This document shows, piece by piece, positions 51,796 to 61,375 of a DNA stretch of 64,000 bases (its first letter is position 1; every line of letters begins with the position of its first letter). The notes under the pieces are model-generated. The model was not told the origin of the DNA. It was given only the letters and a program-made list of their open reading frames with translations, and did no database searches. The stretch is taken from positions 1,664,808 through 1,728,807 of the forward strand of contig NZ_JARRAG010000001.1 of NCBI RefSeq assembly GCF_029589435.1, written 5' to 3'. The translations under genes were made by a program, and so were the position numbers. The stretch comes from Paludisphaera mucosa. Lineage in GTDB: Bacteria > Planctomycetota > Planctomycetia > Isosphaerales > Isosphaeraceae.

Positions 51796-53073
51796 TCAGG
51801 GAAGTTCGGGATGAAGGGCGCGAGCCGCCTTGAGGAGCTCGGACAGCGCCTGACGCATATTTCGTCCCCTGACGGCGTCGCCCGCCGCGCCGGCCGGTTC
51901 CCCCTGCGCCTTCCAGATGTCGAAGGCCCGGGCCTTGAGTTCTTCGCGGATCTGTCGCTCCGCGTTGACCCAGTTTGCGAGACTGACGGCCTGGCCGGCC
52001 TCGCCTCGCGGAGACCCCTGGGACACCCAAATCTCGCGCGCGCGGATCGTGGTCAGTTCGCGGAATTCAACGGACGATTCGAAGTCCGGGTCCGGCTCGG
52101 CCCCAGGCATGAAAGGATCGACCGGTGGCGGGTTGGGCTGGAGGCGAAGGATCTGCGGCGGCGGATCCGGTCTCTGAAACCAGGCCCCACGATAAGCGGC
52201 CGTGGCCGCCGCCGCGATGGCGAGGAGGGCTCCGGCGAACAATGCTCGACCCAGAGTCGAGGCCCGGGGGGCGAGCGCACCGTCGAGCTCTGCAAGGAAT
52301 GTGTCGAGATCGGCGTAGCGGTCCTGGGGTTCTCGCGAGAGCGCCTTCATGACGACGCCGTCCACGCGTCGATCGAGGGTCGAGTCGATCTCGGAGGGGC
52401 TCTTGAACGAGCCCACGGGCCGCTTTCCCGTCAGCAGTTCATAGGACACCGCGGCCAGTGAATACTGGTCGGACCGCGCGTCGACCTGCCCCCCGTTTTG
52501 CTGTTCGGGAGACGCATAGACTAGGGTTCCAATCCCCTGATGGGTCTCGGTAAGGCGGCCGCGATCCTCCTGCAGGACAGCCAGTCCGAAGTCGGCGACC
52601 TTAACCAGGGAGTCGGTGGGGGTCAGGATGTTCTCGGGCTTTAGGTCGCGATGCAGGATCTTCTTCTCGTGGAGGTACGACAAAGCCTGGCCGATCTGCG
52701 AGAGGATCGACCGCCTCCTGGCAGGAGTGATCGATCGATCCTTCTGCAGCAGCTTCCGGAGGTCGCCGTTTTCGATGTATTCGGTGACGAGATAGGGGGG
52801 GCCGTCGTCGGGCAGCGTCCCGAAGTCGAGTATCGTCAAGACGTGGGGGTGGGCGACCATCGCCAGGATCTTGGCCTCGCGCTCGAAGCGTTCGCGACGC
52901 CCTGAGCAGCCTTCGCCTTGCGGCATGGCGAGGAGTTTGACGCAAACCGTGCGACCCAGAGTGCGTTGGCGGGCGAGGTACACGCGACCCATGCCCCCCT
53001 CGCCGATAAGGCGTAGGAGGTCGTAGCCCGGGACGGCCGGCAGGGCCGCCGGATTGACCTCGATCGGATGCAC
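51796..53073 (-). CDS. Membrane Ser/Thr protein kinase with two C-terminal DUF2934-like repeats
   Basis: 425 residues from the GTG at 53073, which has GGAGG seven bases upstream; the longer frame to 53163 has no SD. A complete Hanks-type kinase domain covers residues about 17-265: GEGGMGRVY (24-32), the VAIK-type lysine in CVKLL (Lys46), HRDLKPEN (141-148), DFG (161-163) and APE-like SPE (about 188-190). One membrane helix lies at about 276-293. Beyond it are two short repeats, RAREIWVSQGSPRGEAGQ...NWVNAERQ and ARAFDIWKAQGEPAGAAGDA, both like the DUF2934 pattern. It probably senses an external signal and phosphorylates Ser/Thr in the cytoplasm. Confidence 0.85.
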   Translation of the reverse strand: MHPIEVNPAALPAVPGYDLLRLIGEGGMGRVYLARQRTLGRTVCVKLLAMPQGEGCSGRRERFEREAKILAMVAHPHVLTILDFGTLPDDGPPYLVTEYIENGDLRKLLQKDRSITPARRRSILSQIGQALSYLHEKKILHRDLKPENILTPTDSLVKVADFGLAVLQEDRGRLTETHQGIGTLVYASPEQQNGGQVDARSDQYSLAAVSYELLTGKRPVGSFKSPSEIDSTLDRRVDGVVMKALSREPQDRYADLDTFLAELDGALAPRASTLGRALFAGALLAIAAAATAAYRGAWFQRPDPPPQILRLQPNPPPVDPFMPGAEPDPDFESSVEFRELTTIRAREIWVSQGSPRGEAGQAVSLANWVNAERQIREELKARAFDIWKAQGEPAGAAGDAVRGRNMRQALSELLKAARALHPELP

Positions 53074-53381
53074 GGTCGTTCCTCCCGAGACGCAGAACCC
53101 GCAGCCGTCGGACGGACGCCTAGATCGGTCGCGACCAAAAGGACTCAATATCTTTTTGAGCACATATCCCCATGGGTTTCAAGCCCAGCGATTTCGATGC
53201 CGAGTCGATCCTTGCACGGTCGCAGTCGGCCGAATTAAGAGCCTGACTGGATGGCGTCTGGCGTCCGCACGTCACCTCCGATTACACTTGTCCCCGGCTG
53301 GACGGCGACGGCCGCGAACTTGGTCGGGTCGGGCGTCTCCAGCCCCTTTTCGGCCGCGATGCGAAGCTATGCGGAGGTGCG
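53074..53381. other. Divergent intergenic region between the kinase and a membrane-protein gene
   Basis: About 308 bp separating the minus-strand kinase from the plus-strand membrane protein. No gene or strong promoter recognised. A modestly AT-rich patch lies near 53140-53170. Confidence 0.45.
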
Positions 53382-54812
53382 ATGGGCTGGACGGATTCCA
53401 CATGGATCTGGGCGCAGGCGGCAGGGGTCGGCAGTCCGGCCGCGGCCGCTTATGCGGCGCTGCGACGCTGGTGCGGAGGTCTGACGCTGGCCCCGTCGAG
53501 GCCCGTACCCGATTGGGGCGTCCTGGGCGTCCTGGCCGCCGCACCGGCCTTGCTGGTGTTCCTCGCGATGATCGGTCAGGGACCAGCCTCGACGCTGAAG
53601 CAGATCCTCGACGTCTCAGGTCATCTTCGGCTTCTTCGCGAGGCGACGGCGCGGGTCTGGCGCGCAGGGAGGCTGGTAACGGCCTTGCTGGGGTTTACGG
53701 TCCTGTCGTGGACCGGCAGCCAGTGCCTCGCGTTCTTCTTCGAGGATGCCGAACGAGGGCGTACCGACCTGCTCGTCCTCAAGCGGGGCCGGGGTCCCAT
53801 CGAACTCCTCCTCGAGCACGCCGCGACGTCCACGGCGACCCCGCTCCGCGACCTCGCGGGCCTGGCCGACAACCTCCCGCTTCTGGCGGCGGCGGTCGCA
53901 GTCGTGCTGTCCGTGGGATCGTTGCGACCGGCCGGCACCGGGCTGGTCAGGACTCACAATCTCCGGCCCGCCTCCGGTTCGTTCGATAGGGAATCGTCTT
54001 GGCGCAGCGTCGTCGGGATTTGCCTGGTCCTGTACCTCCTCTATCGCCTCTTCTCCCGCGTCGCGGGCGGAGGGGCCCTGCCGGTGGGAAACTGCCTGGT
54101 CCTGGAAGTGGCGATCGTCCCCGGCTTGATGCTCGTCTGCGATGGATTCCTGATGGCCTGGATCCTCGCCGAGCTACGCGACGGCGAACCCGGCGATGAT
54201 CAGGTCGGCCGGATCGACCCGTCTCGCGCGCTCCGACTACTGCCTGCGGCGGCCCTCGGCTGTCTCGCCGCGTTGCCGGCGCGCTACGCGGCCACAGCGG
54301 TCCTGCTCGCGTCTCAGCACGTCCCCGCCGCCGTCATGGCGACGTGGTTCGGCGGGCTCGTCCGTTGGAGCCTGGGGCCCGGCCTGCTAGTGCTCCAGGC
54401 CCTATCCCTTGCGACCATGGGAATCGCCGGAGCGATCGCCTGGAGCCGCGGCTCGATCGACGAAGCATGGCTCGGCTATCGTCGGCTCGTCGAGCGAGAA
54501 GGGGGGCGGATCGCCGTCGTGTCGGTCCTGGCCGGGGTCGGGTGCGGCGTCCTATCGGCGGGAGCGTACAGCTTGCTCCTATTGCTCCCGCCGGCGGGCT
54601 GGGTGCTGCCCGCCGCCGACGCCTACGCGCATTACGCGACGTTTCCCGTAGGCCTCTGGACGCTCTCGGCATTCATCCACCTGGCCGAAAGGACCTTGCC
54701 GACGGCGAGACGTCGGGACGTCTCCCCCGACCGGATGGACGTCGAGCCATCCGCCGTCGATGGTGACTTCGCGAGCGTAGTCGAGGGCTCGTCGAGCCCG
54801 AAGCTGGACTGA
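53382..54812 (+). CDS. Polytopic membrane protein of unknown function
   Basis: 476 residues, ATG at 53382 with GGAGG four bases upstream. At least eight hydrophobic stretches are visible, including VLGVLAAAPALLVFLAM, LLAAAVAVVLSVG, VVGICLVLYLLYRLF and VLAGVGCGVLSAGAYSLLLL. The loops carry conserved-looking Asp/Arg residues but no motif I recognise. The C-terminal about 45 residues are charged and probably cytoplasmic. It is divergent from the DUF2934-type kinase and ends at a strong hairpin. No transporter or enzyme family can be assigned. Confidence 0.6.
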   Translation: MGWTDSTWIWAQAAGVGSPAAAAYAALRRWCGGLTLAPSRPVPDWGVLGVLAAAPALLVFLAMIGQGPASTLKQILDVSGHLRLLREATARVWRAGRLVTALLGFTVLSWTGSQCLAFFFEDAERGRTDLLVLKRGRGPIELLLEHAATSTATPLRDLAGLADNLPLLAAAVAVVLSVGSLRPAGTGLVRTHNLRPASGSFDRESSWRSVVGICLVLYLLYRLFSRVAGGGALPVGNCLVLEVAIVPGLMLVCDGFLMAWILAELRDGEPGDDQVGRIDPSRALRLLPAAALGCLAALPARYAATAVLLASQHVPAAVMATWFGGLVRWSLGPGLLVLQALSLATMGIAGAIAWSRGSIDEAWLGYRRLVEREGGRIAVVSVLAGVGCGVLSAGAYSLLLLLPPAGWVLPAADAYAHYATFPVGLWTLSAFIHLAERTLPTARRRDVSPDRMDVEPSAVDGDFASVVEGSSSPKLD

Positions 54813-54833
54813 TCGCGGTGAACCACCGCGATC
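54811..54833 (+). terminator. Hairpin terminator overlapping the stop codon
   Basis: A perfect 10-bp stem: GATCGCGGTG (54811-54820) and CACCGCGATC (54824-54833), loop AAC. It begins within the stop codon (54810-54812) of the membrane-protein gene. No U-tract follows. Confidence 0.65.
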
Positions 54834-55359
54834 GCAAACCGCTCTATCGGTGGCGGCCGGCCCGTTTACTCGAATCGATTTAGTCGTCGAGAACCCAGAA
54901 ATTCCCCGTCCTCGACAGGCCCACCGGACGTACTTCCGAGTGGCGCGACGAAGCTGATCACGGTCGGCCTTCCCGAAGCGATGACCGGGACCGGGCCGGC
55001 GGCTGGTTCGCTTGACAGATTCGCGAGGCCGGCGTTGTAATGACGATCGACGACTCTCGACCGCCGAAGGCGCGCAGGAACTCGTCCCGAGCGGCTTTCC
55101 CTGGGAGACCCTTTCGTCCGCCTTCCGGACCTCTCGCTCGCACGTCGACCTCCGAGGGAGTTCCCGACAGGTCGAGCCCGCCCCCGTCGTCTCGCCCGCG
55201 TTGGCAATACGGTCGCGCCTTGAGCCGGAGCGGGTCGTCGCGCCTCTCTGCGCCCCCGAGCCCGGGCGACCGGCCGCTCGCGGGCGGCCGATTCGCAGAA
55301 CTGACTCCCTCTCGGTTGCCATACAGCCTGAATCATCGACCTTCAGGAGGAACCCAGTC
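54834..55359. other. Intergenic region and leader upstream of prkA
   Basis: About 525 bp with no supported gene; open frames on both strands are Arg/Ser-rich shadow sequence. It contains a good promoter at 55012-55041 and about 310 nt of predicted untranslated leader before prkA. Confidence 0.55.
55012..55041 (+). promoter_or_regulatory. Sigma70-like promoter of prkA
   Basis: TTGACA (55012-55017, perfect -35) and TGTAAT (55036-55041, five of six) are 18 bp apart. The expected transcript starts near 55048, about 310 nt before the prkA ATG at 55360. Confidence 0.6.
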
Positions 55360-57417
55360 ATGTCCGCAGGATCGGAACTCATCTCGCTGATCGCCCGGCG
55401 CCAGAACCCCGACGAATACAAGCAGAAGCACTGGACCGGCAGCTTCGCGGAATATCTCGACCTCGTCCGCCAGGATCCCAACGTCACCCGAACCGCCTAC
55501 CAGCGGCTTTATGACATGATCATCAGCAAGGGGACCGAGGAGATCGCCGTCAACAAGGAGAAGCTGGTCCGCTACAAATTCTTCGACGACCCCGACGACG
55601 GCGGCCAGGACGCCATATTCGGCCTCGAACGGACGATGATCAGCCTCGTGAACGTCCTCAAGAGCGCCGCGCACGGCTACGGCACCGAACGTCGCGTGCT
55701 CTTGCTCCACGGTCCCGTCGGAAGTTCCAAGAGCACGTTGGCGCGTTTGCTGAAGAAGGGCCTCGAACGCTACTCCCACACCGAGGACGGCCGACTCTTC
55801 AGCTTCGGTTGGAAGGACGTCGGCCCCGAAGGCGAGGAGACGCTCCACGAGTGCCCGATGCACGAGGAGCCGCTCCACCTCATCCCCCAGAACGACCGCG
55901 CCGAGTTGCTCTCTCAGCTCGCCGACGGACGCAGCCACGTATACGACCTCAACGTCGTCGGCGACCTGTGCCCGTTCTGCCGCCAGATGTTCAACGACCG
56001 CATGGAGCGTTACGCCGGCGACTGGGCCAAGGTCGTCCAGGACGTCCGGGTGCGCCGCCTGATCCTCTCCGAGCAGGATCGGGTGGGCATTGGCACATTC
56101 CAGCCCAAGGACGAGAAGAATCAGGACGCCACCGAGCTGACCGGCGACATCAACTATCGCAAGATCGCCGAGTACGGCACCGAGAGCGACCCCCGGGCGT
56201 TCAATTTCGACGGCGAGTTCAACATATCCAACCGCGGCATCATCGAATTCATCGAGGTCCTCAAGCTCGACGTCGCCTTCCTGTACGACCTCCTGGGCGC
56301 GAGCCAGGAGCACAAGATCAAGCCCAAGAAATTCGCCCAGACCGACATCGACGAGGTGATCATCGGGCATACCAATGAGCCCGAATACAAGAAGCTGCAG
56401 TCCAACGAGTTTATGGAGGCGCTTCGGGACCGTACGGTCAAGATCGACGTCCCTTACGTCACGCGGCTCACCGACGAGATCCACATTTACGAGAAGGACT
56501 ACAACGAGCGCAAGGTGCGCGGCAAAAGGCTGGCGCCGCACACGCTCGAAGTCGCCGCGATGTGGGCCGTCCTGACGAGGCTCGAGGAGCCCAAAAACGC
56601 AGGCCTGACCCTCATGCAGAAGATGAAGCTCTACAACGGCAAGACCCTGCCCGGCTTCACCGAGGATAACATCAAGGAGCTTCGGGAAGAGTCCGAGCGC
56701 GAGGGCATGCTGGGCATCAGCCCGCGCTACGTCCAGGACAAGATCTCGAACGCCCTGGTCGCCCACCCCACCGAGCGGTCCATCAACCCGTTCATGGTTC
56801 TGAACGAGCTGGAGTCCGGCCTCAAACACCATTCGTTGATCAACAGCGACGAGACGCGAAAGCACTATCGTCACCTACTCTCGTTGGTCAAAGAAGAGTA
56901 TGAGGACATCGTCAAGAACGAGGTCCAGCGAGCCATCGCCGCCGACGAGGACGCCCTGACCCGGCTGTGCGGCAACTACATCGACAACGTCAAGGCGTAC
57001 ACCCAGCGCGAGAAGGTCAAGAACAAGTACACCGGCCAGACCGAGGAGCCCGACGAGCGACTGATGCGGTCGATCGAGGAGAAGATTGACATTCCGGAGA
57101 GCCGCAAGGACGACTTCCGGCGCGAGATCATGAACTACATCGGGGCCCTCGCCCTCGACGGCCGGAAGTTCGACTACCGGACGAACGAGCGGCTCCAGAA
57201 GGCCCTGGAATTGAAGCTGTTCCAGGATCAGAAGGACACGATCAAGCTGACGACGATGATCTCCAGCGTCGTCGACAAGGACACGCAGGAGAAGATCGAC
57301 ATCGTCAAGGCGCGACTCATCCGGAGCTACGGCTACGACGACGATTCGGCGACCGACGTCCTCAACTACGTCGCCAGCATCTTCGCGAGGGGCGACGTCA
57401 AACGCGGCGGCCACTGA
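55360..57417 (+). CDS. prkA: PrkA family serine protein kinase
   Basis: 685 residues; ATG at 55360 with AGGAGG (55345-55350) nine bases upstream. E. coli YeaG/PrkA is about 640 residues. The N-terminal AAA-like module has Walker [14 protein letters not shown] (118 onward) and a Cys-containing segment ([19 protein letters not shown]) that could bind zinc. The C-terminal half carries the PrkA-specific region. The protein is a Ser kinase, or AAA+ protease-like regulator, linked to starvation and stress responses. It is the first of the conserved PrkA-YeaH-SpoVR group. Its transcript appears to end at a strong hairpin before yeaH. Confidence 0.95.
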   Translation: MSAGSELISLIARRQNPDEYKQKHWTGSFAEYLDLVRQDPNVTRTAYQRLYDMIISKGTEEIAVNKEKLVRYKFFDDPDDGGQDAIFGLERTMISLVNVLKSAAHGYGTERRVLLLHGPVGSSKSTLARLLKKGLERYSHTEDGRLFSFGWKDVGPEGEETLHECPMHEEPLHLIPQNDRAELLSQLADGRSHVYDLNVVGDLCPFCRQMFNDRMERYAGDWAKVVQDVRVRRLILSEQDRVGIGTFQPKDEKNQDATELTGDINYRKIAEYGTESDPRAFNFDGEFNISNRGIIEFIEVLKLDVAFLYDLLGASQEHKIKPKKFAQTDIDEVIIGHTNEPEYKKLQSNEFMEALRDRTVKIDVPYVTRLTDEIHIYEKDYNERKVRGKRLAPHTLEVAAMWAVLTRLEEPKNAGLTLMQKMKLYNGKTLPGFTEDNIKELREESEREGMLGISPRYVQDKISNALVAHPTERSINPFMVLNELESGLKHHSLINSDETRKHYRHLLSLVKEEYEDIVKNEVQRAIAADEDALTRLCGNYIDNVKAYTQREKVKNKYTGQTEEPDERLMRSIEEKIDIPESRKDDFRREIMNYIGALALDGRKFDYRTNERLQKALELKLFQDQKDTIKLTTMISSVVDKDTQEKIDIVKARLIRSYGYDDDSATDVLNYVASIFARGDVKRGGH

Positions 57418-57432
57418 GCGTCCAGCACCCGC

Positions 57433-57463
57433 CCGCTCCGACCCATCGAACGGGTCGGAGCGG
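57433..57463 (+). terminator. Strong hairpin terminator after prkA
   Basis: A perfect 12-bp stem: CCGCTCCGACCC (57433-57444) and GGGTCGGAGCGG (57452-57463), loop ATCGAAC. It begins 16 bp after the prkA stop. No U-tract follows. Confidence 0.65.
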
Positions 57464-57580
57464 TCTCGGCGAAGTGGCCACATCGCTCGCGGAGTACGCA
57501 GCGGGAGCCCTAAATCTAGGCAGCGTGATGTCTTGAAGCCACACGCGTGGGGGGTCGAATCGCGCAACCGGCGGCACGTC

Positions 57581-57610
57581 TTGAACGGGATGGGGGCCGC
57601 GGTCTACAAT
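57581..57610 (+). promoter_or_regulatory. Sigma70-like promoter of the yeaH-spoVR genes
   Basis: TTGAAC (57581-57586, four of six) and TACAAT (57605-57610, five of six) are 18 bp apart. The predicted start is near 57617, about 260 nt before the yeaH start. Confidence 0.5.
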
Positions 57611-57879
57611 TTGCTGTTGAGAAGCTCTTCCCAGGGATCGGCGCCCCGAAGCCTCGACGGTTGCGAGCCGCTTTCTCAACCCACCTCATCGTCCGGCCGT
57701 GACGTTTCGACTCGTCCAGTCTTCACCCGCGAACGTTGAATCTGCTCTTTGCCAAATGGAATCCGGCGGATCTCTCGATCTCTCCGGAGCGTTCGTCGTT
57801 TCGCCTGCGCCCGATCGGCGGGGCGGGGCGCCCAGGACGGGAACCAATACAACCAGCGAGCGGCGGGGGCTTTACAGCC

Positions 57880-58983
57880 GTGGTGCGAAAAATCGATCGC
57901 GACGCCAGTCGTTTCAAGCAGATCGTCCGGGGCAAGATCAAGTCCGACCTGCGCAAGTACATCACGCACGGCGAGCTGATCGGCAAGTCGGGCGGCGAAT
58001 TCGTGTCGATCCCGCTCCCCCAGATCGAGATCCCCGAGTTCCGCTACGGCGAGAAGAACCGCGGCGGGGTGGGGCAGGGGCCCGGTGACGTCGGCACGCC
58101 GATCGGCCGCTCCGACGACGGCGACTCGGGCTCGGGCGCCGGAGAGGCCCCCGGTCATCACATCCTCGAAGTGGAGCTGACGCTCGACGACCTGGCCCAG
58201 ATCCTGGGCGAGGAGCTCGCCCTGCCGCGGATCCAGCCCAAGGGACGGGCCAACATCATCGAGGAGAAAGACAAGTACACCGGCATCCGCCAGACCGGCC
58301 CGGAGAGCCTCCGCCACTTCAAGCGGACCTACAAGAAGGCCCTCAAACGCCAGATCGCTTCGAGCCAGTACGACCCCCGCGACCCGTTGGTGATCCCGAT
58401 CCGCGAGGACAAACTCTATCGCTCGTGGAACCCGATCACGTCGCCCCAGTTCAACGCCGTCGTGCTCTACCTGATGGACGTCTCCGGCTCGATGACCGAC
58501 GATCAGAAGGAGATCGTCCGGACCGAGGCCTTCTGGATCGACACCTGGCTCAAGAGCCAGTATGACGGCGTGACGACCCGTTACATCATCCACGACGCGG
58601 TCGCCCGCGAGGTCGACGAGCACACCTTCTATCACACCCGAGAGAGCGGCGGGACGCGGATCAGCTCGGCGTACAACCTGGCGAACAAGCTCATCGAGGA
58701 GTTCCATTCGCCGATGGACTGGAACATCTACGTCCTGCACTTCTCCGACGGCGACAACTGGGGCGAGGACAACCGCCAGTGCATCGGGCTGCTCCGCGAT
58801 CAGCTCCTGCCGAAGTGCAACCTCTTCTGCTACGGCCAGGTCGAGAGCCCCTACGGGTCCGGCGAGTTCTATCGCGAGCTGGAAGAGGCGTTCGACGAGG
58901 TCCCCAACATGGCGCTCTCGGAGATCCGCAACAAGGAAGGCATCTACGAATCGATCAAGGAATTCCTGGGGCGGGGACGCTAG
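57880..58983 (+). CDS. YeaH/DUF444 family protein (VWA-like)
   Basis: 367 residues from the GTG at 57880 (another GTG at 57883); E. coli YeaH is about 427. The upstream frame opens at 57736, but DUF444-like sequence begins at RKIDRDASRFKQIVRGKIKS. Residues about 170-360 form a von Willebrand A-like domain with the metal-binding DVSGSM (D-x-S-x-S) and later GTRISSAYN. It is a partner of PrkA and SpoVR in many bacteria. A Gly/Asp-rich linker precedes the VWA domain. It lies 54 bp before spoVR. Confidence 0.9.
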   Translation: MVRKIDRDASRFKQIVRGKIKSDLRKYITHGELIGKSGGEFVSIPLPQIEIPEFRYGEKNRGGVGQGPGDVGTPIGRSDDGDSGSGAGEAPGHHILEVELTLDDLAQILGEELALPRIQPKGRANIIEEKDKYTGIRQTGPESLRHFKRTYKKALKRQIASSQYDPRDPLVIPIREDKLYRSWNPITSPQFNAVVLYLMDVSGSMTDDQKEIVRTEAFWIDTWLKSQYDGVTTRYIIHDAVAREVDEHTFYHTRESGGTRISSAYNLANKLIEEFHSPMDWNIYVLHFSDGDNWGEDNRQCIGLLRDQLLPKCNLFCYGQVESPYGSGEFYRELEEAFDEVPNMALSEIRNKEGIYESIKEFLGRGR

Positions 58984-59037
58984 CCGACGTCGGCGCGACG
59001 CGGGACGGCATAACGAAGTGAGGGAGGGGCCCGGATC

Positions 59038-60591
59038 ATGTCGACCGTCAACACCCATGACCTGCCCGCCGACCTGCGGGCCATCCAGATCGAGACCGAG
59101 GGGCACGCCCGCGACTACGGGCTCGATTTCTACGAGACCATCTTCGAGGTCCTCGACTACGACGAAATCTCGATGATCGCCGCGTTCGGCGGCTTCCCGA
59201 CCCGCTACCCGCACTGGCGGTTCGGAATGGAGTACCAGCAGCTCTCGAAGGGCTATCGCTACGGGCTCCAGAAGATCTACGAGATGGTCATCAACAACGA
59301 CCCTTGTTACGCCTATCTCCTGCGCTGCAATCAGCTCGTCGACCAGAAACTCGTCATGGCCCACGTCTACGGCCATAACGACTTCTTCAAGAACAACATC
59401 TGGTTCAGTCAGACCAACCGCAAGATGATGGACGAGACGGCGAACCACGGCAGCCGAATTCGCTCTCACATGGAGCGGAACGGCGAAGACGCGGTCGAGA
59501 GCTTTATCGATTCCTGCCTGTCGCTCGAGAACTTGATCGACGTCTACTCGCCCCACATCAAGCGCCGGGAGTCGGTGAACCGCTACGACTTCGACGAGGG
59601 CGGCGAGGAGAACCGCCAGCCGTCGAAGTTCCAGAGCAAGTCCTACATGGACGATTTCATCAACCCGCCCGCCGTCCTGAAGGAGGAGCAGCGCCAGCGG
59701 GATTCGGACCGCGAGAAGGCCAAGCCGTCGTCATTCCCGGAGCATCCCGAACGCGACGTTCTCCTGTTCCTGATCGAGCACGCTCCGCTCAAACCCTGGC
59801 AACGCGATGTGCTGACCATCGTCCGCGAGGAGGCTTACTACTTCGCTCCACAGGGTCAGACCAAGATCATGAACGAGGGCTGGGCCTCTTTCTGGCACTC
59901 GACCATCATGACCCAGAAGATCCTCCACCCATCGGAGCTCCTCGACTACGCCGACCACCACTCGGGCACCATGGCGACCCAACCGGGCCGGCTCAATCCT
60001 TATAAGCTGGGCATCGAGCTCCTCCGGGACATCGAGGAGCGCTGGAACAAGGGCCAATTCGGCCCCGAATGGGAGGAGTGCGACGACTACCAGGTCAAGC
60101 GTCACTGGGACAAGCAGCTCGGCCTCGGCCGCAAGAAGATCTTCGAGGTGAGGCGCATCCACAACGACGTGACGTTCATCGACACGTTCCTGACGCAGGA
60201 CTTCTGCAAGCGTCACCAGCTTTTCAGCTTCAAGCACAACGACCAGAACGACCTCTACGAGATCGAGAGCCGGGAGTTCAAGAAGATCAAGGAGCGGCTC
60301 CTGTTCAACTTGACCAACTTCGGCCAACCCATCATCCGGGTCAAGGACGGCAACTTCCGCAACCGCGGCGAGCTGTACCTGGGCCAGGAGCATTTCGGCG
60401 TCGACTTACGCCTGGACTACGCCCAGGACACCATTCGCCATCTTCACCGCCTCTGGACGCGTCCGGTCCACCTGGAAACGACCGTCGACGGGCGGCCCAC
60501 CTTACTTTCGTTTGACGGAACCGACCACTCGATCCGCCCTTTGGGAGGTGCGTCCCATGACGTTGAGCCGAAAGATCGCCGCCGCGCTTGA
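59038..60591 (+). CDS. SpoVR/YcgB family protein
   Basis: 517 residues, close to E. coli YcgB (about 510). GGAGG precedes the ATG at 59038. Family landmarks are the opening [73 protein letters not shown] and the late [18 protein letters not shown]. It is cytoplasmic and found with PrkA and YeaH across bacteria; linked to sporulation cortex in Bacillus and to stress elsewhere, mechanism unclear. Its last 35 bp overlap the start of the next gene. Confidence 0.95.
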   Translation: MSTVNTHDLPADLRAIQIETEGHARDYGLDFYETIFEVLDYDEISMIAAFGGFPTRYPHWRFGMEYQQLSKGYRYGLQKIYEMVINNDPCYAYLLRCNQLVDQKLVMAHVYGHNDFFKNNIWFSQTNRKMMDETANHGSRIRSHMERNGEDAVESFIDSCLSLENLIDVYSPHIKRRESVNRYDFDEGGEENRQPSKFQSKSYMDDFINPPAVLKEEQRQRDSDREKAKPSSFPEHPERDVLLFLIEHAPLKPWQRDVLTIVREEAYYFAPQGQTKIMNEGWASFWHSTIMTQKILHPSELLDYADHHSGTMATQPGRLNPYKLGIELLRDIEERWNKGQFGPEWEECDDYQVKRHWDKQLGLGRKKIFEVRRIHNDVTFIDTFLTQDFCKRHQLFSFKHNDQNDLYEIESREFKKIKERLLFNLTNFGQPIIRVKDGNFRNRGELYLGQEHFGVDLRLDYAQDTIRHLHRLWTRPVHLETTVDGRPTLLSFDGTDHSIRPLGGASHDVEPKDRRRA

Positions 60592-61039
60592 TGAGAACAC
60601 CAAGGCCTATATCCTGCCGTGCTCGATCACGGTCGACGACGGCCCTGATCGCGTGACCCTGAACATGACGGCCCTCGACTCCGTCGGCGTCGCGCTCGAC
60701 GCCCTCGAATATCTCGCGACCGATCGGAAGGGATGGACGCCCGAAGCGCTCAACGCATGGGGCGACCGCTTGTCGAAGCGCGTATCCTACCTCTTGGAAC
60801 CCTTGAAGGTCCTCGAGAGCGACGGCGGGCTCGGCGAGGTGATGCTTCGCAGCCAGGCCCCGACGTCGCGGGACGAATCCCTGGGTTACTACGAGATTCG
60901 ACTGAACCGAAGCGGCTCTTGCAAGGTGGAGCGTTGTTTCTTCGATACGAGGGGGCGGACACGGCGACGGACGAGCTGCCACCTGACCCGGGAGGTCGTC
61001 GAGCGGCTGGCCGACGACATCGCCGCAGCCTCGCGCTGA
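60557..61039 (+). CDS. Hypothetical protein, fourth gene of the PrkA-YeaH-SpoVR cluster
   Basis: 160 residues from the ATG at 60557 (GGGAGG eight bases upstream); it overlaps spoVR by 35 bp in another frame, so the two are coupled. No signal peptide or membrane helix. Residues 15-80 look alpha/beta ([34 protein letters not shown]), followed by a long helix ([17 protein letters not shown]) and a strand-rich segment with Cys and Arg residues. No family recognised. Placement suggests it modulates or is a substrate of the PrkA system. Confidence 0.65.
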   Translation: MTLSRKIAAALDENTKAYILPCSITVDDGPDRVTLNMTALDSVGVALDALEYLATDRKGWTPEALNAWGDRLSKRVSYLLEPLKVLESDGGLGEVMLRSQAPTSRDESLGYYEIRLNRSGSCKVERCFFDTRGRTRRRTSCHLTREVVERLADDIAAASR

Positions 61040-61057
61040 GGCGGTCGCCTCGTTAAG

Positions 61058-61375
61058 TCAGAAGGTCGACTCGGAGCCGGCGGCCGACCCATCGGCCGCC
61101 GGCTCCTCGCTTTGACCCTCGAACGCCGCGCCGACGCGGCTTCCCGTCTCGTGCCCCGGCGAGTTTCGATTGCGTCCGACGACCCTGGCGGCGACGTGGT
61201 ACCCGCAGCAGCGAGGGCAACGGTAGATGACGAGCCGGCGCCCATTCAATTTGCGCCCGGTGGCCCGATTCCAGACTTCCATCGCGACCAGGTGCGCCTG
61301 GGCGCCCTGTCGATCGGGATAAAAGACGCGACGACATTCAGGGTCGAATTCGGGCAGAATCATCAGAGGCGACAT
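61058..61375 (-). CDS. Small CPxC zinc-site protein
   Basis: 105 residues from the ATG at 61375 (AGGAGG nine bases upstream); the longer frame to 61576 is unsupported. The central part reads RLVIYRCPRCCGYHVAARVV, with C-x2-C and a following His that could bind zinc, on a beta-hairpin as in zinc-ribbon folds. The N-terminal third has an extended FDPECRRVFYPDRQGA segment; the C-terminal third is acidic and Gly/Ser-rich. No family is named. It ends 18 bp from the convergent hypothetical gene. Confidence 0.6.
   Translation of the reverse strand: MSPLMILPEFDPECRRVFYPDRQGAQAHLVAMEVWNRATGRKLNGRRLVIYRCPRCCGYHVAARVVGRNRNSPGHETGSRVGAAFEGQSEEPAADGSAAGSESTF

Larger units (their letters stand above)
57418..57879. 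other. Intergenic region between prkA and yeaH
   Basis: About 460 bp without a gene. It holds a strong hairpin directly after prkA (57433-57463) and a sigma70-like promoter for yeaH (57581-57610). Confidence 0.6.

Noticed and set aside
55333-56874. 513-codon minus-strand frame opposite prkA
   Set aside because: Antisense shadow of prkA, rich in Val/Leu/Asp runs without domains.
57550-57570. A GGTCGAATC-like stretch resembling a tRNA T-arm
   Set aside because: No acceptor or anticodon arms could be drawn around it.
57676-59556. 626-codon minus-strand frame opposite yeaH and spoVR
   Set aside because: Antisense shadow across two well-recognised genes; no start signal.
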